From DASPWW01 sp963803425 (GTDB lineage Bacteria; Actinomycetota; Thermoleophilia; Solirubrobacterales; 70-9): a DNA stretch of 64,000 nucleotides. This document shows positions 33,091 through 40,458 of the stretch, piece by piece. The position numbers and the translations under genes are program-made. A model generated the notes under the pieces. It saw nothing but the letters and a program-made list of their open reading frames with translations, was not told the DNA's origin and searched no databases. Numbering within the stretch: the first letter of the stretch is position 1; each line of letters starts with the position of its first letter. The stretch lies in assembly GCA_963803425.1 (NCBI GenBank), contig CAWDMA010000003.1, positions 248,001 to 312,000 of the forward strand, given 5' to 3'.

Positions 33091-34035
33091 TCAGGCTCGC
33101 GGCCCCAGCGCCTCGACCAGGTCGGCGGCCCGGTCGGGGGCGGTGACCGCCGTGACCACGGGCAGGGTGATCCCCGCGTCCACGAACTGCTGCAGCCGCT
33201 CCCGCATCTGCTTTGGCGTGCCGAGGATGAACACGTCCTCGATCAGGTCCCACGGCGCGGCCGCGAACGCCGCGTCGCGGTCCTTGCGGTTCCACGCATC
33301 GACCATCTCGTCGATCTGCTCCCCGTACCCGAGCCACCGGAAGAAGCTCTCGTACACGGGCACGGTCGCGTACGACGCGAACATGAACCTGGCCAGCGGC
33401 TCGACCTGCTCGCGCGGACCCTCGAGGCAGAAGAACCGGCAGACCAGCTCGAACCCCTCCGGGGCGCCCGCGACGGCCTCGACCACCTGCGGTACCCCGC
33501 CGAGCGGGAGGAAGTTGCTCATCGCGCCGTCGCCCTTCTCGACGGCGAGCTCGAGCATCTTCCCGCGGAGCGCGGCGAGCACGATCGGGACCGGCTGGGC
33601 GGGCGCCTGCTCCAGCTTGAAGCCGCCGGCGGTGGCGCGCTCCCCGGCGAGCACCTCGCGCAGGAAGTCCACCGTCTCCGAGACCTTGGTCAGCGGTCGC
33701 TCGAACGGGATCCCGTTCCAGCGCTCCACGATCCGGTCCGACGACGCCCCGATCCCGAGCACGAACCGGCCGCCGCTCGCGTCCGCGAGCGCCGCGGCCT
33801 GCTGGGCGAGCAGCGCCGGGCCGCGCTGGAACACCCCGACGACGCCCGTCGCGAGGCGGACGCTCTCGGTCCACTCGCAGCACAGCGCCAGCGGCGTGAA
33901 CCCGTCGGGGCCGTTCGTCTCGCCGGTCCAGATGTCCGTGTAGCCGGCCGCCTCGGCCCGGCGCACCAGGTCCTCGTGCTCGCCCAGCGGCACCATCGGC
34001 ACGGTCAACGTCAGTCCCCATCGCTGCATGGTCAT
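33091..34035 (-). CDS. LLM-class F420-dependent oxidoreductase
   Basis: The product is 314 residues with a luciferase-like barrel: WGLTLTVPMVPLGEHEDLVR, AEAAGYTDIWTGETNGPDGF, RLATGVVGVFQRGPALLAQQ, GRFVLGIGASSDRIVERWNG. The C-terminal part has PKQMRERLQQFVDAGITLPV. Members use F420 as hydride carrier; substrate unknown. Two ATG codons (34035 and 34029) precede QRWGLTL; either may be used. It converges with the subtilase gene. Confidence 0.85.
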   Translation of the reverse strand: MTMQRWGLTLTVPMVPLGEHEDLVRRAEAAGYTDIWTGETNGPDGFTPLALCCEWTESVRLATGVVGVFQRGPALLAQQAAALADASGGRFVLGIGASSDRIVERWNGIPFERPLTKVSETVDFLREVLAGERATAGGFKLEQAPAQPVPIVLAALRGKMLELAVEKGDGAMSNFLPLGGVPQVVEAVAGAPEGFELVCRFFCLEGPREQVEPLARFMFASYATVPVYESFFRWLGYGEQIDEMVDAWNRKDRDAAFAAAPWDLIEDVFILGTPKQMRERLQQFVDAGITLPVVTAVTAPDRAADLVEALGPRA

Positions 34036-34154
34036 TGGTTTCGTGCGCGGCCCAGGATCAAACTTCGCCGCCCGCCCTCACCCTTGTTCTGCCGCGCACT
34101 CACTGGCGCGCGACCCTACCAGCGAGCCCCGGGGTGGGCTAAGCTCGGCCCGGG

Positions 34155-34646
34155 ATGGAGATCTCGCGCCTCGACCAGCGGCGGACGATCATCGGTGCGG
34201 TTGCGGCGATCCTGCTCGTGCTCAGCGTCCTGTTCATGCCCTGGTTCACGCTCACCGACGTCCCCGAGCGCGCGCAGCAGGGCGCGTGGCTGTGCGGGGC
34301 GAACGAGTTCAGCTGCACCGGGTTCGAGACCTTCCCGATTCTGCGCTGGCTCCTGCTCGCCGCGGCGCTGGCGCCGCTGATCCTCGCCTGGATCATCGTC
34401 CGCGGACACAAGCTCTCGTGGCAGCCCGGCGAGCTGACGATGGTGGTCGGGTTCGCCACCGCGTTCCTGATCCTCTTCAACGGGATCATCGACCGCCCAT
34501 CGCCCGACCAGGGGCTCGAGTTCGGGATCGGTCTCGACTACGGCTACTGGGTGGCGCTGCTGTCGTCGATCACGATCGCGGTGGTGGCGTTCATGCGCTC
34601 GCTGGTCGGCGCGAACCGCCAGCGCAAGGCGCCGGGAACCGTCTGA
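34155..34646 (+). CDS. Four-helix membrane protein of unknown function
   Basis: The product is 163 residues with four clear membrane segments (TIIGAVAAILLVLSVLFMPW, LRWLLLAAALAPLILAWIIV, LTMVVGFATAFLILFNGII, YWVALLSSITIAVVAFMRSL). The first external loop has two Cys (WLCGANEFSCTGFE), a possible disulfide. No family recognised beyond generic actinobacterial membrane proteins. glpX starts 13 bases downstream, so they may be co-transcribed. Confidence 0.75.
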   Translation: MEISRLDQRRTIIGAVAAILLVLSVLFMPWFTLTDVPERAQQGAWLCGANEFSCTGFETFPILRWLLLAAALAPLILAWIIVRGHKLSWQPGELTMVVGFATAFLILFNGIIDRPSPDQGLEFGIGLDYGYWVALLSSITIAVVAFMRSLVGANRQRKAPGTV

Positions 34647-34659
34647 CTCGAATCGAATC

Positions 34660-35679
34660 ATGGAAGGCGTGATCTCGCAGGACGTGCGCTCCGGCAGCAA
34701 GCCCGACCGGAACCTGGCGCTGGAACTGGTCAGGGTGACCGAGGCGGCGGCGCTCGCCGCGGCGCGGTGGGTGGGCCGCGGCGAGAAGGAGTCCGCCGAC
34801 CAGGCGGCGGTCGACGCGATGCGGCTGATGCTGGACACGGTCCCGATGGACGGCGTCGTCGTGATCGGCGAGGGCGAGAAGGACGAGGCGCCGATGCTCT
34901 ACAACGGCGAGCAGATCGGGGACGGCAGCCCGCCGCACGTCGACATCGCCGTCGACCCGCTGGAGGGGACGCGGCTGACCGCGCTCGGCCAGCCCGCGGC
35001 GCTGGCCGTGATCGCGCTGTCCGAGCGCGGCACGATGTTCGACCCCGGCCCGTGCGTGTACATGGAGAAGATCGCCGCAGCGCAGGAGGTCGCGGACTGC
35101 CTCAGCCTCGAGCAGCCGATCGGCGAGGTGATCCGCCGGGTCGCGGAGCGGAAGGGCACCGACACCGGCGACGTCACCGTGATCGTGCTGGATCGGCCGC
35201 GACACGAGCAGGGCGTGGAGGAGATCCGCGACGCGGGCGCGAGGATTCGGTTCATCACGGACGGCGATGTGTCGGCGGCGCTGCTCGCCGTCACCGACCG
35301 GCCCGGCGTCGACCTGCTGTGGGGGGTGGGAGGGACCCCCGAGGGCGTCCTCTCTGCCGCCTCGATCAAGTGCCTCGGCGGCCGCCTCCTCGGCCGCCTG
35401 TGGCCGCGGGACGAGGGTGAGCGGGAGGCGGCGATCGCGGCCGGTTACGACCTCGACAAGGTGCTCGAGGTCGACGACCTGGTCGGCGGCGACGACGTGT
35501 TCTTCGCCGCGACGGGCGTCACCGACGGCGACGTGATGGAGGGCGTCCGCTACCTCGGCGGAGGCGAGGCGACCACCGACTCCCTGGTGATGCGCTCCCG
35601 CTCCGGCACGGTCCGCGAGGTGCGAGCCCGCCACGACCGCGCGAAGCTCCGCGAGGTCACGGGTGGGCGCTACGGATAG
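34660..35679 (+). CDS. glpX: Fructose-1,6-bisphosphatase class II
   Basis: The product is 339 residues. It hydrolyses fructose 1,6-bisphosphate to fructose 6-phosphate in gluconeogenesis. LELVRVTEAAALAAARWVGR, DGVVVIGEGEKDEAPMLYNG (metal-binding Glu/Asp), DIAVDPLEGT, TVIVLDRPRHE and FITDGDVSAAL are GlpX signatures. ATG 34660 gives the family N-terminus. It converges with and abuts the next gene: the two stop codons touch (35679/35680). Confidence 0.93.
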   Translation: MEGVISQDVRSGSKPDRNLALELVRVTEAAALAAARWVGRGEKESADQAAVDAMRLMLDTVPMDGVVVIGEGEKDEAPMLYNGEQIGDGSPPHVDIAVDPLEGTRLTALGQPAALAVIALSERGTMFDPGPCVYMEKIAAAQEVADCLSLEQPIGEVIRRVAERKGTDTGDVTVIVLDRPRHEQGVEEIRDAGARIRFITDGDVSAALLAVTDRPGVDLLWGVGGTPEGVLSAASIKCLGGRLLGRLWPRDEGEREAAIAAGYDLDKVLEVDDLVGGDDVFFAATGVTDGDVMEGVRYLGGGEATTDSLVMRSRSGTVREVRARHDRAKLREVTGGRYG

Positions 35680-36618
35680 TCAGGCGTCCGCGCACGGCGG
35701 CCCGGGGCCGGTTCCGGGCTGGCCTTGCTCCGGCCACTCGCGCAGCGTGGCGGTCGCGTGCAGCTCGAAGCGGAGCGCGTTGATCACCGCGCCGGCGAGC
35801 ATCGCGAGGCTGAGCAGGTAGAACCACACCAGCGCGATCACGATGAACCCGATCGCGCCCCCGAACTCGTTGATCCCGGAGATCTCCTTGAAGTAGATCG
35901 GGAACACGATGTTGGCGATTCCGGCGGTTGTGGTCAGGAACAGCGCCCCGGGCCACACGCTGTGCCACGGCAGGTGCCCCTTCGGAACCAGCCAGTAGAT
36001 CGCCGCGGAGAGCCCGAAGGTGACCGCGAGCAGGACCGCGAGCAGGATCACGTTCTCGATCCCGACGATCCGGTCGAGGCCGAACGGAAGCTCCTTGGCG
36101 CCGCTGATCAGGATGCCCTCGAGGGTGGGGAGCGCGATTGTCGCGGCCAGGAACAGGACCGACACGCCCAGCATCCCGACCGCCCACCGCTTCTGCTCCA
36201 CCCAGCCGCGGCACTCGACGTGGTAGATCCGGCAGAAGGCGGTGTCCATCGCCCCCCAGAACGAGGTCCCCACCCACAGCGCGCCGACGATCGCCGCCAC
36301 CCCGATCGTGGTCGAGCTGTCCCGGATGTTGGCGAGGATCCGGGACAGGGTCGCCTCCTCGGTGGCCGGGAAGATTCGCTGCAGGTCGAGCAGGATGCTC
36401 TGCTCCGCCTCGTGGCTCTGGATCACCTGGCCGACCACGAACAGGATCAGCAGCGCGAACGGGAACAGCGCGAACAGCAGGTTGTACGCGACCATGCCCG
36501 CCAGTCCAGTGACGTTCTCGCGGTAGGCCCGATGCCAGAAGGCCCGCAGGTACCGAAACCGGTGGTGCCGGTCGCGGCCGGTCGCAGCCGCGGCGGCCCC
36601 TGTGACGGCGGGCCTCAC
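35680..36618 (-). CDS. YihY/virulence factor BrkB family membrane protein
   Basis: The product is 312 residues with six membrane segments. HRAYRENVTGLAGMVAYNLL and FALFPFALLILF are the family opening; ALWVGTSFWGAMDTAF, GHLPWHSVWPGALFLTTT and FGGAIGFIVIALVWFYLLSL follow in order. The family was once called ribonuclease BN but is an integral membrane family of unknown function. The start is GTG 36618. Upstream lies the long region before rpoD, which therefore also holds this gene's promoter. Confidence 0.88.
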   Translation of the reverse strand: MRPAVTGAAAAATGRDRHHRFRYLRAFWHRAYRENVTGLAGMVAYNLLFALFPFALLILFVVGQVIQSHEAEQSILLDLQRIFPATEEATLSRILANIRDSSTTIGVAAIVGALWVGTSFWGAMDTAFCRIYHVECRGWVEQKRWAVGMLGVSVLFLAATIALPTLEGILISGAKELPFGLDRIVGIENVILLAVLLAVTFGLSAAIYWLVPKGHLPWHSVWPGALFLTTTAGIANIVFPIYFKEISGINEFGGAIGFIVIALVWFYLLSLAMLAGAVINALRFELHATATLREWPEQGQPGTGPGPPCADA

Positions 36619-36684
36619 GCGGATGCGCCCTCCCGCAACGGATCCCGGACGGGGGTGTAGGAGCTCCCACCGCCGCGCACGATC

Positions 36685-36713
36685 TTGACTTCAAAAAATG
36701 TAGTGACTAACAT
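36685..36713 (+). promoter_or_regulatory. Strong sigma-70 promoter of the rpoD leader
   Basis: TTGACT (36685-36690), a 17-base AT-rich spacer and TAACAT (36708-36713) form the best housekeeping promoter in the window. It points toward rpoD, but a terminator lies about 70-100 bases downstream. Confidence 0.75.
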
Positions 36714-36719
36714 CGGGCT

Positions 36720-36811
36720 AACATTCCGTAACACGCTTGAAGATGCCCTTAACGCTGGGCACGGTCCCGGCCAAGAGCGGAGCCGCGGACCTCGCCCGGT
36801 CCGCGTTTTTT
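36720..36811 (+). ncRNA. Candidate short leader RNA or sRNA upstream of rpoD
   Basis: Transcription from the 36685 promoter should start near 36720 and reach the intrinsic terminator at 36784-36811, giving an RNA of about 90 bases. A small hairpin (TGCCC with GGGCA, ~36744-36761) and a GGTCC segment (36763-36767), which can pair with the terminator's GGACC (36787-36791), are visible. It could be an attenuator controlling rpoD or an independent small RNA. The whole 36619-36920 stretch has no supported ORF. Confidence 0.5.
36784..36811 (+). terminator. Intrinsic terminator with T-run, upstream of rpoD
   Basis: Perfect 8-bp stem CGCGGACC (36784-36791) with GGTCCGCG (36798-36805), a six-base loop and six consecutive T (36806-36811). 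It is the only classical terminator with a T-run that I saw in the window, and it lies between a strong promoter and the rpoD gene rather than after a gene. Confidence 0.8.
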
Positions 36812-36848
36812 GGTCCCGGGGACGTGCAGGGTCTCGGGCGGGACTCAA

Positions 36849-36874
36849 GTTATCGCGGGGCGCGGGCCGATAAC
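36849..36874 (+). promoter_or_regulatory. Inverted repeat in rpoD leader
   Basis: GTTATCG (36849-36855) and CGATAAC (36868-36874) are perfect 7-bp arms around a 12-base loop. A direct repeat CTAGGACCTAGGACC follows at about 36879-36893. Both lie between the leader terminator and the rpoD ribosome site and could be an operator or an RNA structure. Confidence 0.45.
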
Positions 36875-36920
36875 GCATCTAGGACCTAGGACCCGATCGA
36901 GAGGAACGACGAGGAAAGCG

Positions 36921-38030
36921 ATGCTAGTTGGAGAGCTGCAGGAGCTCGACGAGGTCAAGAACCTCCTGACCAAGGGCCAGCAGGTCGGCGTGCTGGCCTA
37001 CGGCGAAGTCGCCTCGGCGCTGTCCGAGGTGGACGTCGACGAGGGAGACATCGAGGAGCTCTACGGACACTTCGAGCGCTCCGGGATCGAGCTGGTCGAC
37101 GACGTCGATCCCGCCCAGAACGCGCAGCCCGACTCCGAGCCCGAGCCCACCGGCAAGCGGGGCCGCCGCCGCAAGCAGGCGACGGCGCTCGACCTGAAGC
37201 CGGACATGACGACCGACTCGCTGCAGCTCTTCCTGAAGGACATCGGGAAGGTGAGGCTGCTCACCGCGCAGGAGGAGGTTGACCTCGCGAAGCGGATCGA
37301 GCGCGGCGACCTCGACGCGAAGCAGAAGATGGTCGAGTCGAACCTGCGGCTTGTCGTCTCGATCGCGAAGAACTACCGCAACCAGGGACTCCCCTTCCTC
37401 GACCTGATCCAGGAGGGGACGCTGGGCCTGGTCCGGGCGGCCGAGAAGTTCGACTACCGGAAGGGCTTCAAGTTCTCGACGTACGCGACGTGGTGGATCC
37501 GCCAGGCGATCGCCCGGGCGCTCGCCGACAAGGCGCGCACAATCCGGATCCCGGTGCACGTGGTCGAGAAGCTCAACAAGATCGGCCGCGCGGAGCGCAA
37601 GCTCGTCACGGAGCTCGGCCGCGAGCCCACCCCCGAGGAGATCGCCGAGGTGACCGGGATCGAGCCCGACGAGGTCGACTCGATCAAGCGCTCCGCGCAG
37701 GCGCCGGTGTCGCTCGAGAAGCCGGTCGGCGACGAGGAGGAGTCGGAGTTCGGCCAGTTCATCGCCGACGAGAAGGCGGAGTCGCCGTACGAGCGCGCCG
37801 CCGACATCCTCACCAAGGAGGCACTCCGCGAGGCGCTCGAGAACCTCTCCTACCGGGAGCGCCGCGTGCTCGAGCTGCGATACGGGCTCGGCGGCGAGCA
37901 CCCTCGCACGCTCGACGAGGTGGGGCGGACGTTCAACGTCACCCGCGAGCGGATCCGGCAGATCGAGAACCAGTCTTTGAAGAAGCTTCAGTCCCTGGCG
38001 GAAGCGCAGAAGCTCCGCGAAGTGGCGTAG
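36921..38030 (+). CDS. rpoD: RNA polymerase primary sigma factor (SigA/RpoD)
   Basis: The product is 369 residues. It has the region 1.1-like N-terminus, region 1.2 (DSLQLFLKDIGKVRLLTAQE), region 2 (NLRLVVSIAKNYRNQGLPFL, QEGTLGLVRAAEKFDYRKGF, TYATWWIRQAIARALADKAR), region 3 (RIPVHVVEKLNKI) and region 4 (YRERRVLELRYGLGGEHPRT, FNVTRERIRQIENQSLKKL). Spacing is that of group 1 factors, so this is the housekeeping sigma or a very close group 2 copy. ATG 36921 follows a GAGG ribosome site; a longer in-frame reading to 36810 would begin right at the terminator and is unlikely. Confidence 0.93.
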   Translation: MLVGELQELDEVKNLLTKGQQVGVLAYGEVASALSEVDVDEGDIEELYGHFERSGIELVDDVDPAQNAQPDSEPEPTGKRGRRRKQATALDLKPDMTTDSLQLFLKDIGKVRLLTAQEEVDLAKRIERGDLDAKQKMVESNLRLVVSIAKNYRNQGLPFLDLIQEGTLGLVRAAEKFDYRKGFKFSTYATWWIRQAIARALADKARTIRIPVHVVEKLNKIGRAERKLVTELGREPTPEEIAEVTGIEPDEVDSIKRSAQAPVSLEKPVGDEEESEFGQFIADEKAESPYERAADILTKEALREALENLSYRERRVLELRYGLGGEHPRTLDEVGRTFNVTRERIRQIENQSLKKLQSLAEAQKLREVA

Positions 38031-38055
38031 CCGCCCCGGGGCTGGCAGATCGCTA

Positions 38056-38083
38056 AGCGCGCGGCAGCGCCTTTGCGCGCGCT
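38056..38083 (+). terminator. Possible terminator hairpin after rpoD
   Basis: AGCGCGC (38056-38062) can pair with GCGCGCT (38077-38083) across a 14-base loop. It lies 25 bases after the rpoD stop. Weak, without a T-run. Confidence 0.35.
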
Positions 38084-38115
38084 CGCTGAACACGAAACAC
38101 GAACGGAGGACCCCG

Positions 38116-38463
38116 ATCAGCACCGCAACCAAGACCCGGACAGCGGAGTGGACCTGCACCCGCTGTGAGATGACGAGTAGGTGGGTGAACGGCCTCGTGG
38201 ACGGCGCGTCGACGCCGCCGCACTGGTTCACCGACGACAACGGAGCCCACTTCTGCCTCGCCTGCCGGCGTGAGCGCGCCGTCGAGATCGCCCTGGAAGA
38301 CGCGGGCGACGCCAGCACCGAGGATCGCGCCAAGCTGCGCTCGGCCGCAGTCGTCGAGTTCGAGCTCCTCCGCGATCCGGAGCGGACCGAGGGCGAGATC
38401 GCCCGCTCCGCCCGCACCTCGATCGGTGCGGTTCGCAAGGCCCGCAAGAAGCTCGGCGTCTGA
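38116..38463 (+). CDS. Small zinc-ribbon plus helix-turn-helix protein with ATC start
   Basis: The product has 115 residues if it starts at ATC 38116. From there it reads STATKTRTAEWTCTRCEMTS, so the CxxC pair of a zinc ribbon is complete together with HFCLACRRE further on. The C-terminal half (LLRDPERTEGEIARSARTSI, VRKARKKLGV) looks like a helix-turn-helix. The first ATG in frame (38170) would delete the first CxxC, and no GTG or TTG occurs between. GGAGGA lies exactly five bases before the ATC, which strongly supports initiation there. Function unknown; a DNA-binding or RNA polymerase-associated role is possible. Confidence 0.65.
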   Translation: MSTATKTRTAEWTCTRCEMTSRWVNGLVDGASTPPHWFTDDNGAHFCLACRRERAVEIALEDAGDASTEDRAKLRSAAVVEFELLRDPERTEGEIARSARTSIGAVRKARKKLGV

Positions 38464-38610
38464 CCCACCCCGCACCTTTCGGCGCCCCCGCGGGTTGAAG
38501 CGGGCGATCAGCTCCGGCCGGGCACGCCACCCGCTGTCGGTCGCCGTCCGGGGGCGCGGCAGCGGCTGAGCCGGGCCGGCTCAGTGCGCCGAACGCCCTG
38601 CTCCCGCCTA

Positions 38611-38641
38611 TTGCTTCAGTTCGTATAGCTTTGTCTATACT
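38611..38641 (+). promoter_or_regulatory. Promoter and operator of hxlR-type gene
   Basis: GTATAG-N6-CTATAC (38623-38628 with 38635-38640) is a perfect dyad. It overlaps a possible promoter TTGCTT (38611) - 19 bases - TATACT (38636). A short palindrome over the -10 of an HxlR gene is the expected place for autoregulation. The 230 bases 38464-38693 hold no other feature. Confidence 0.6.
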
Positions 38642-38693
38642 GATGGTGCGGCTTTCGGTGGTGGACCGGGAGCCGAACCGACTTACTGGAGAC

Positions 38694-39038
38694 ATGGATT
38701 CCGACTGTCCCGTATGCCGTTGCGCCGAGATCATCTCCGGGAAGTGGACGCTCCTGGTGATCCGCGACCTGGTCGGCGGTCCGCGTAGGTTCTGCGAGCT
38801 GGAGCGCTCGCTCGACGGGATCAGCCCCCGGACCCTGTCGCTGCGCCTGCGGGCGCTCGAGGACCACGGTGTCGTCGAGCGCCACACCTATCCCGAGGTT
38901 CCGCCCCGGGTCGAGTACGTGCTCACCGAGAAGGGGGACGCGCTCGTCCCGCTGATCGACGGGATGCGCCAATACGGGCGCGAGTGGCTGCGCGACGGCG
39001 CCTCGCCCGACTCGGGCAAGGTCGGCGCGGCGGCCTAG
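38694..39038 (+). CDS. HxlR-family winged-helix transcriptional regulator
   Basis: The product is 114 residues. It starts MDSDCPVCRCAEIISGKWTL; the N-terminal Cys and GKWTLLVIRDL are family hallmarks. RRFCELERSLDGISPRTLSL and RLRALEDHGVVERHTY form the winged helix, and RVEYVLTEKGDAL the wing. HxlR proteins are dimeric regulators that often sense reactive electrophiles or oxidants through cysteines; three Cys at positions 5, 8 and 10 could do this. ATG 38694 is chosen. The convergent MFS transporter gene might belong to the same response, but nothing shows it. Confidence 0.88.
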   Translation: MDSDCPVCRCAEIISGKWTLLVIRDLVGGPRRFCELERSLDGISPRTLSLRLRALEDHGVVERHTYPEVPPRVEYVLTEKGDALVPLIDGMRQYGREWLRDGASPDSGKVGAAA

Positions 39039-39047
39039 TCGCCCCCG

Positions 39048-40358
39048 CTACGAGCCGCCTGCGACGACGTCCGCCCCCCGGGTCTCCGGGAGGCCCCGCA
39101 CGGCCAGGATCACCGGGGCGGCGGCGATCGCCCCGATCGTCATCACCAGCGAGGTGGAGACGGCGCCGGCGAGCGCTCCGACGACCAGCAGCCCGAGCGA
39201 TCCGCACGCCACCTGGACGGCCACGACGACCGAGGTGAGGGTGGCGCGAAGCTCGGTCGGGAACAGCTCGGCGAGATACGCGTACACGACCGCGAGCAGG
39301 GCGGCGTTCGCCATCACCGCCAGGTAGAACCCCGGCGCGAACAGCGCCCGCACCTCGGTGAAGATCAGCAGCGTGGCGATCACGCCGCACCCGAGCCCGG
39401 CCGCCAGCACGGGGCGGCGGCCGAGCCGGTCGCTGCCCGGCCCGCCCGCCAGGAACCCGAGCAGCGCGAACGGCCCGGAGGTGAGCACGATCGCGGTATA
39501 GGCGGCCTCCCACCCGAAGTCGTCCTGGGCGAGCGCCGAGGAGTAGAAGAACGCCGCGGTCGAGATCGCTCCGGCGGCCCCCAGGATCGCGGCGATCCGG
39601 ATCAGCCGGGCCCGGTACAGGGGAGGGATCCTTGGGACGATCGAGGGCTGGATCCGGTCCTCCTCGCGAGCGACGTCGAACGCCCTCGTCTCGCGCAGGG
39701 TGCGTCGCAGGTAGGCGACAACCAGCAGCGGCGGCAGCGCGGCGACGTAGAAGATCCGCCAGTTCAGCGCAGTCAGCGGCACGGCGAGCAGCGCCAGCGC
39801 GGCCATGCCCGGGCCGAGGAAGCTGACCATGCCGACCACCGAGATGCTCGCCCCACGCCGGTCCGGGCGCACCTCCTCCGCGATCACGAGCGAGGCGAGC
39901 GAGCTCTCGGTGGCGAGGAACGCCCGCGCGACGATCTGGATCGCGACGAACGCGACCAGCGACCATGCCAGCGCCGTCAACCCCGTGAAGGCGGTGAACA
40001 CGGCGATCGAGACGAGCAGCATCGTCCGTCGCCCGACGCTGTCGGCGGCGCGCAGGATCGGGACGCTGCCGAGCGCCGCCAGCCGGATCACGGCGACGCC
40101 GAGCCCGAACAGCGCAATCGTCACCCCCAGCCCGTCGGCGATCTTCGGGGCGCCGATCGTGAGCACGGTCAGGTCGTACACGTCGAAGAACCCGACGAAC
40201 ATCAGCGGCGCCAGGATCTGCCACTCGTGCGGGTTGAACCTTCCCAGCGCCTGCAGCCCGCCGCGCACCCAGGCGAGACCGTTCGCGCCCAGCCCCCGGA
40301 TGCCCAGCGACGACCGTGTGGCGCTCGTCGCCCCGGGATCTGATCCGCGCCGCGCCAC
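39048..40358 (-). CDS. MFS transporter
   Basis: The product is 436 residues with 12 hydrophobic segments. The inter-helix motif ADSVGRRTMLLVSIAVF after helix 2, the N-domain EVRPDRRGASISVVGM and the second-half SDRLGRRPVLAAGLGCGV and AELFPTELRATLTSVVVAVQ are typical of the metabolite/sugar porter branches. It should be a proton-linked transporter or facilitator at the cytoplasmic membrane; the substrate is unknown. The start GTG 40358 is a choice; another GTG lies 28 codons into the gene. It converges with hxlR, ten bases apart. Confidence 0.85.
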   Translation of the reverse strand: MARRGSDPGATSATRSSLGIRGLGANGLAWVRGGLQALGRFNPHEWQILAPLMFVGFFDVYDLTVLTIGAPKIADGLGVTIALFGLGVAVIRLAALGSVPILRAADSVGRRTMLLVSIAVFTAFTGLTALAWSLVAFVAIQIVARAFLATESSLASLVIAEEVRPDRRGASISVVGMVSFLGPGMAALALLAVPLTALNWRIFYVAALPPLLVVAYLRRTLRETRAFDVAREEDRIQPSIVPRIPPLYRARLIRIAAILGAAGAISTAAFFYSSALAQDDFGWEAAYTAIVLTSGPFALLGFLAGGPGSDRLGRRPVLAAGLGCGVIATLLIFTEVRALFAPGFYLAVMANAALLAVVYAYLAELFPTELRATLTSVVVAVQVACGSLGLLVVGALAGAVSTSLVMTIGAIAAAPVILAVRGLPETRGADVVAGGS

Positions 40359-40458
40359 GGTGCGGCACGGTAGCCGTCCGCGGACCCCGGCCCGGCGCAC
40401 GTGCAAGCCCACCTGCATCCGCAGGAGCGGGTGGCGACCGGGAGAAACCCGCCACCCA

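Noticed and set aside
36810..36920. Longer N-terminus for the sigma factor starting at GTG 36810
   Set aside because: It would begin inside the terminator T-run and include the leader inverted repeat; ATG 36921 has a ribosome site and the family N-terminus.
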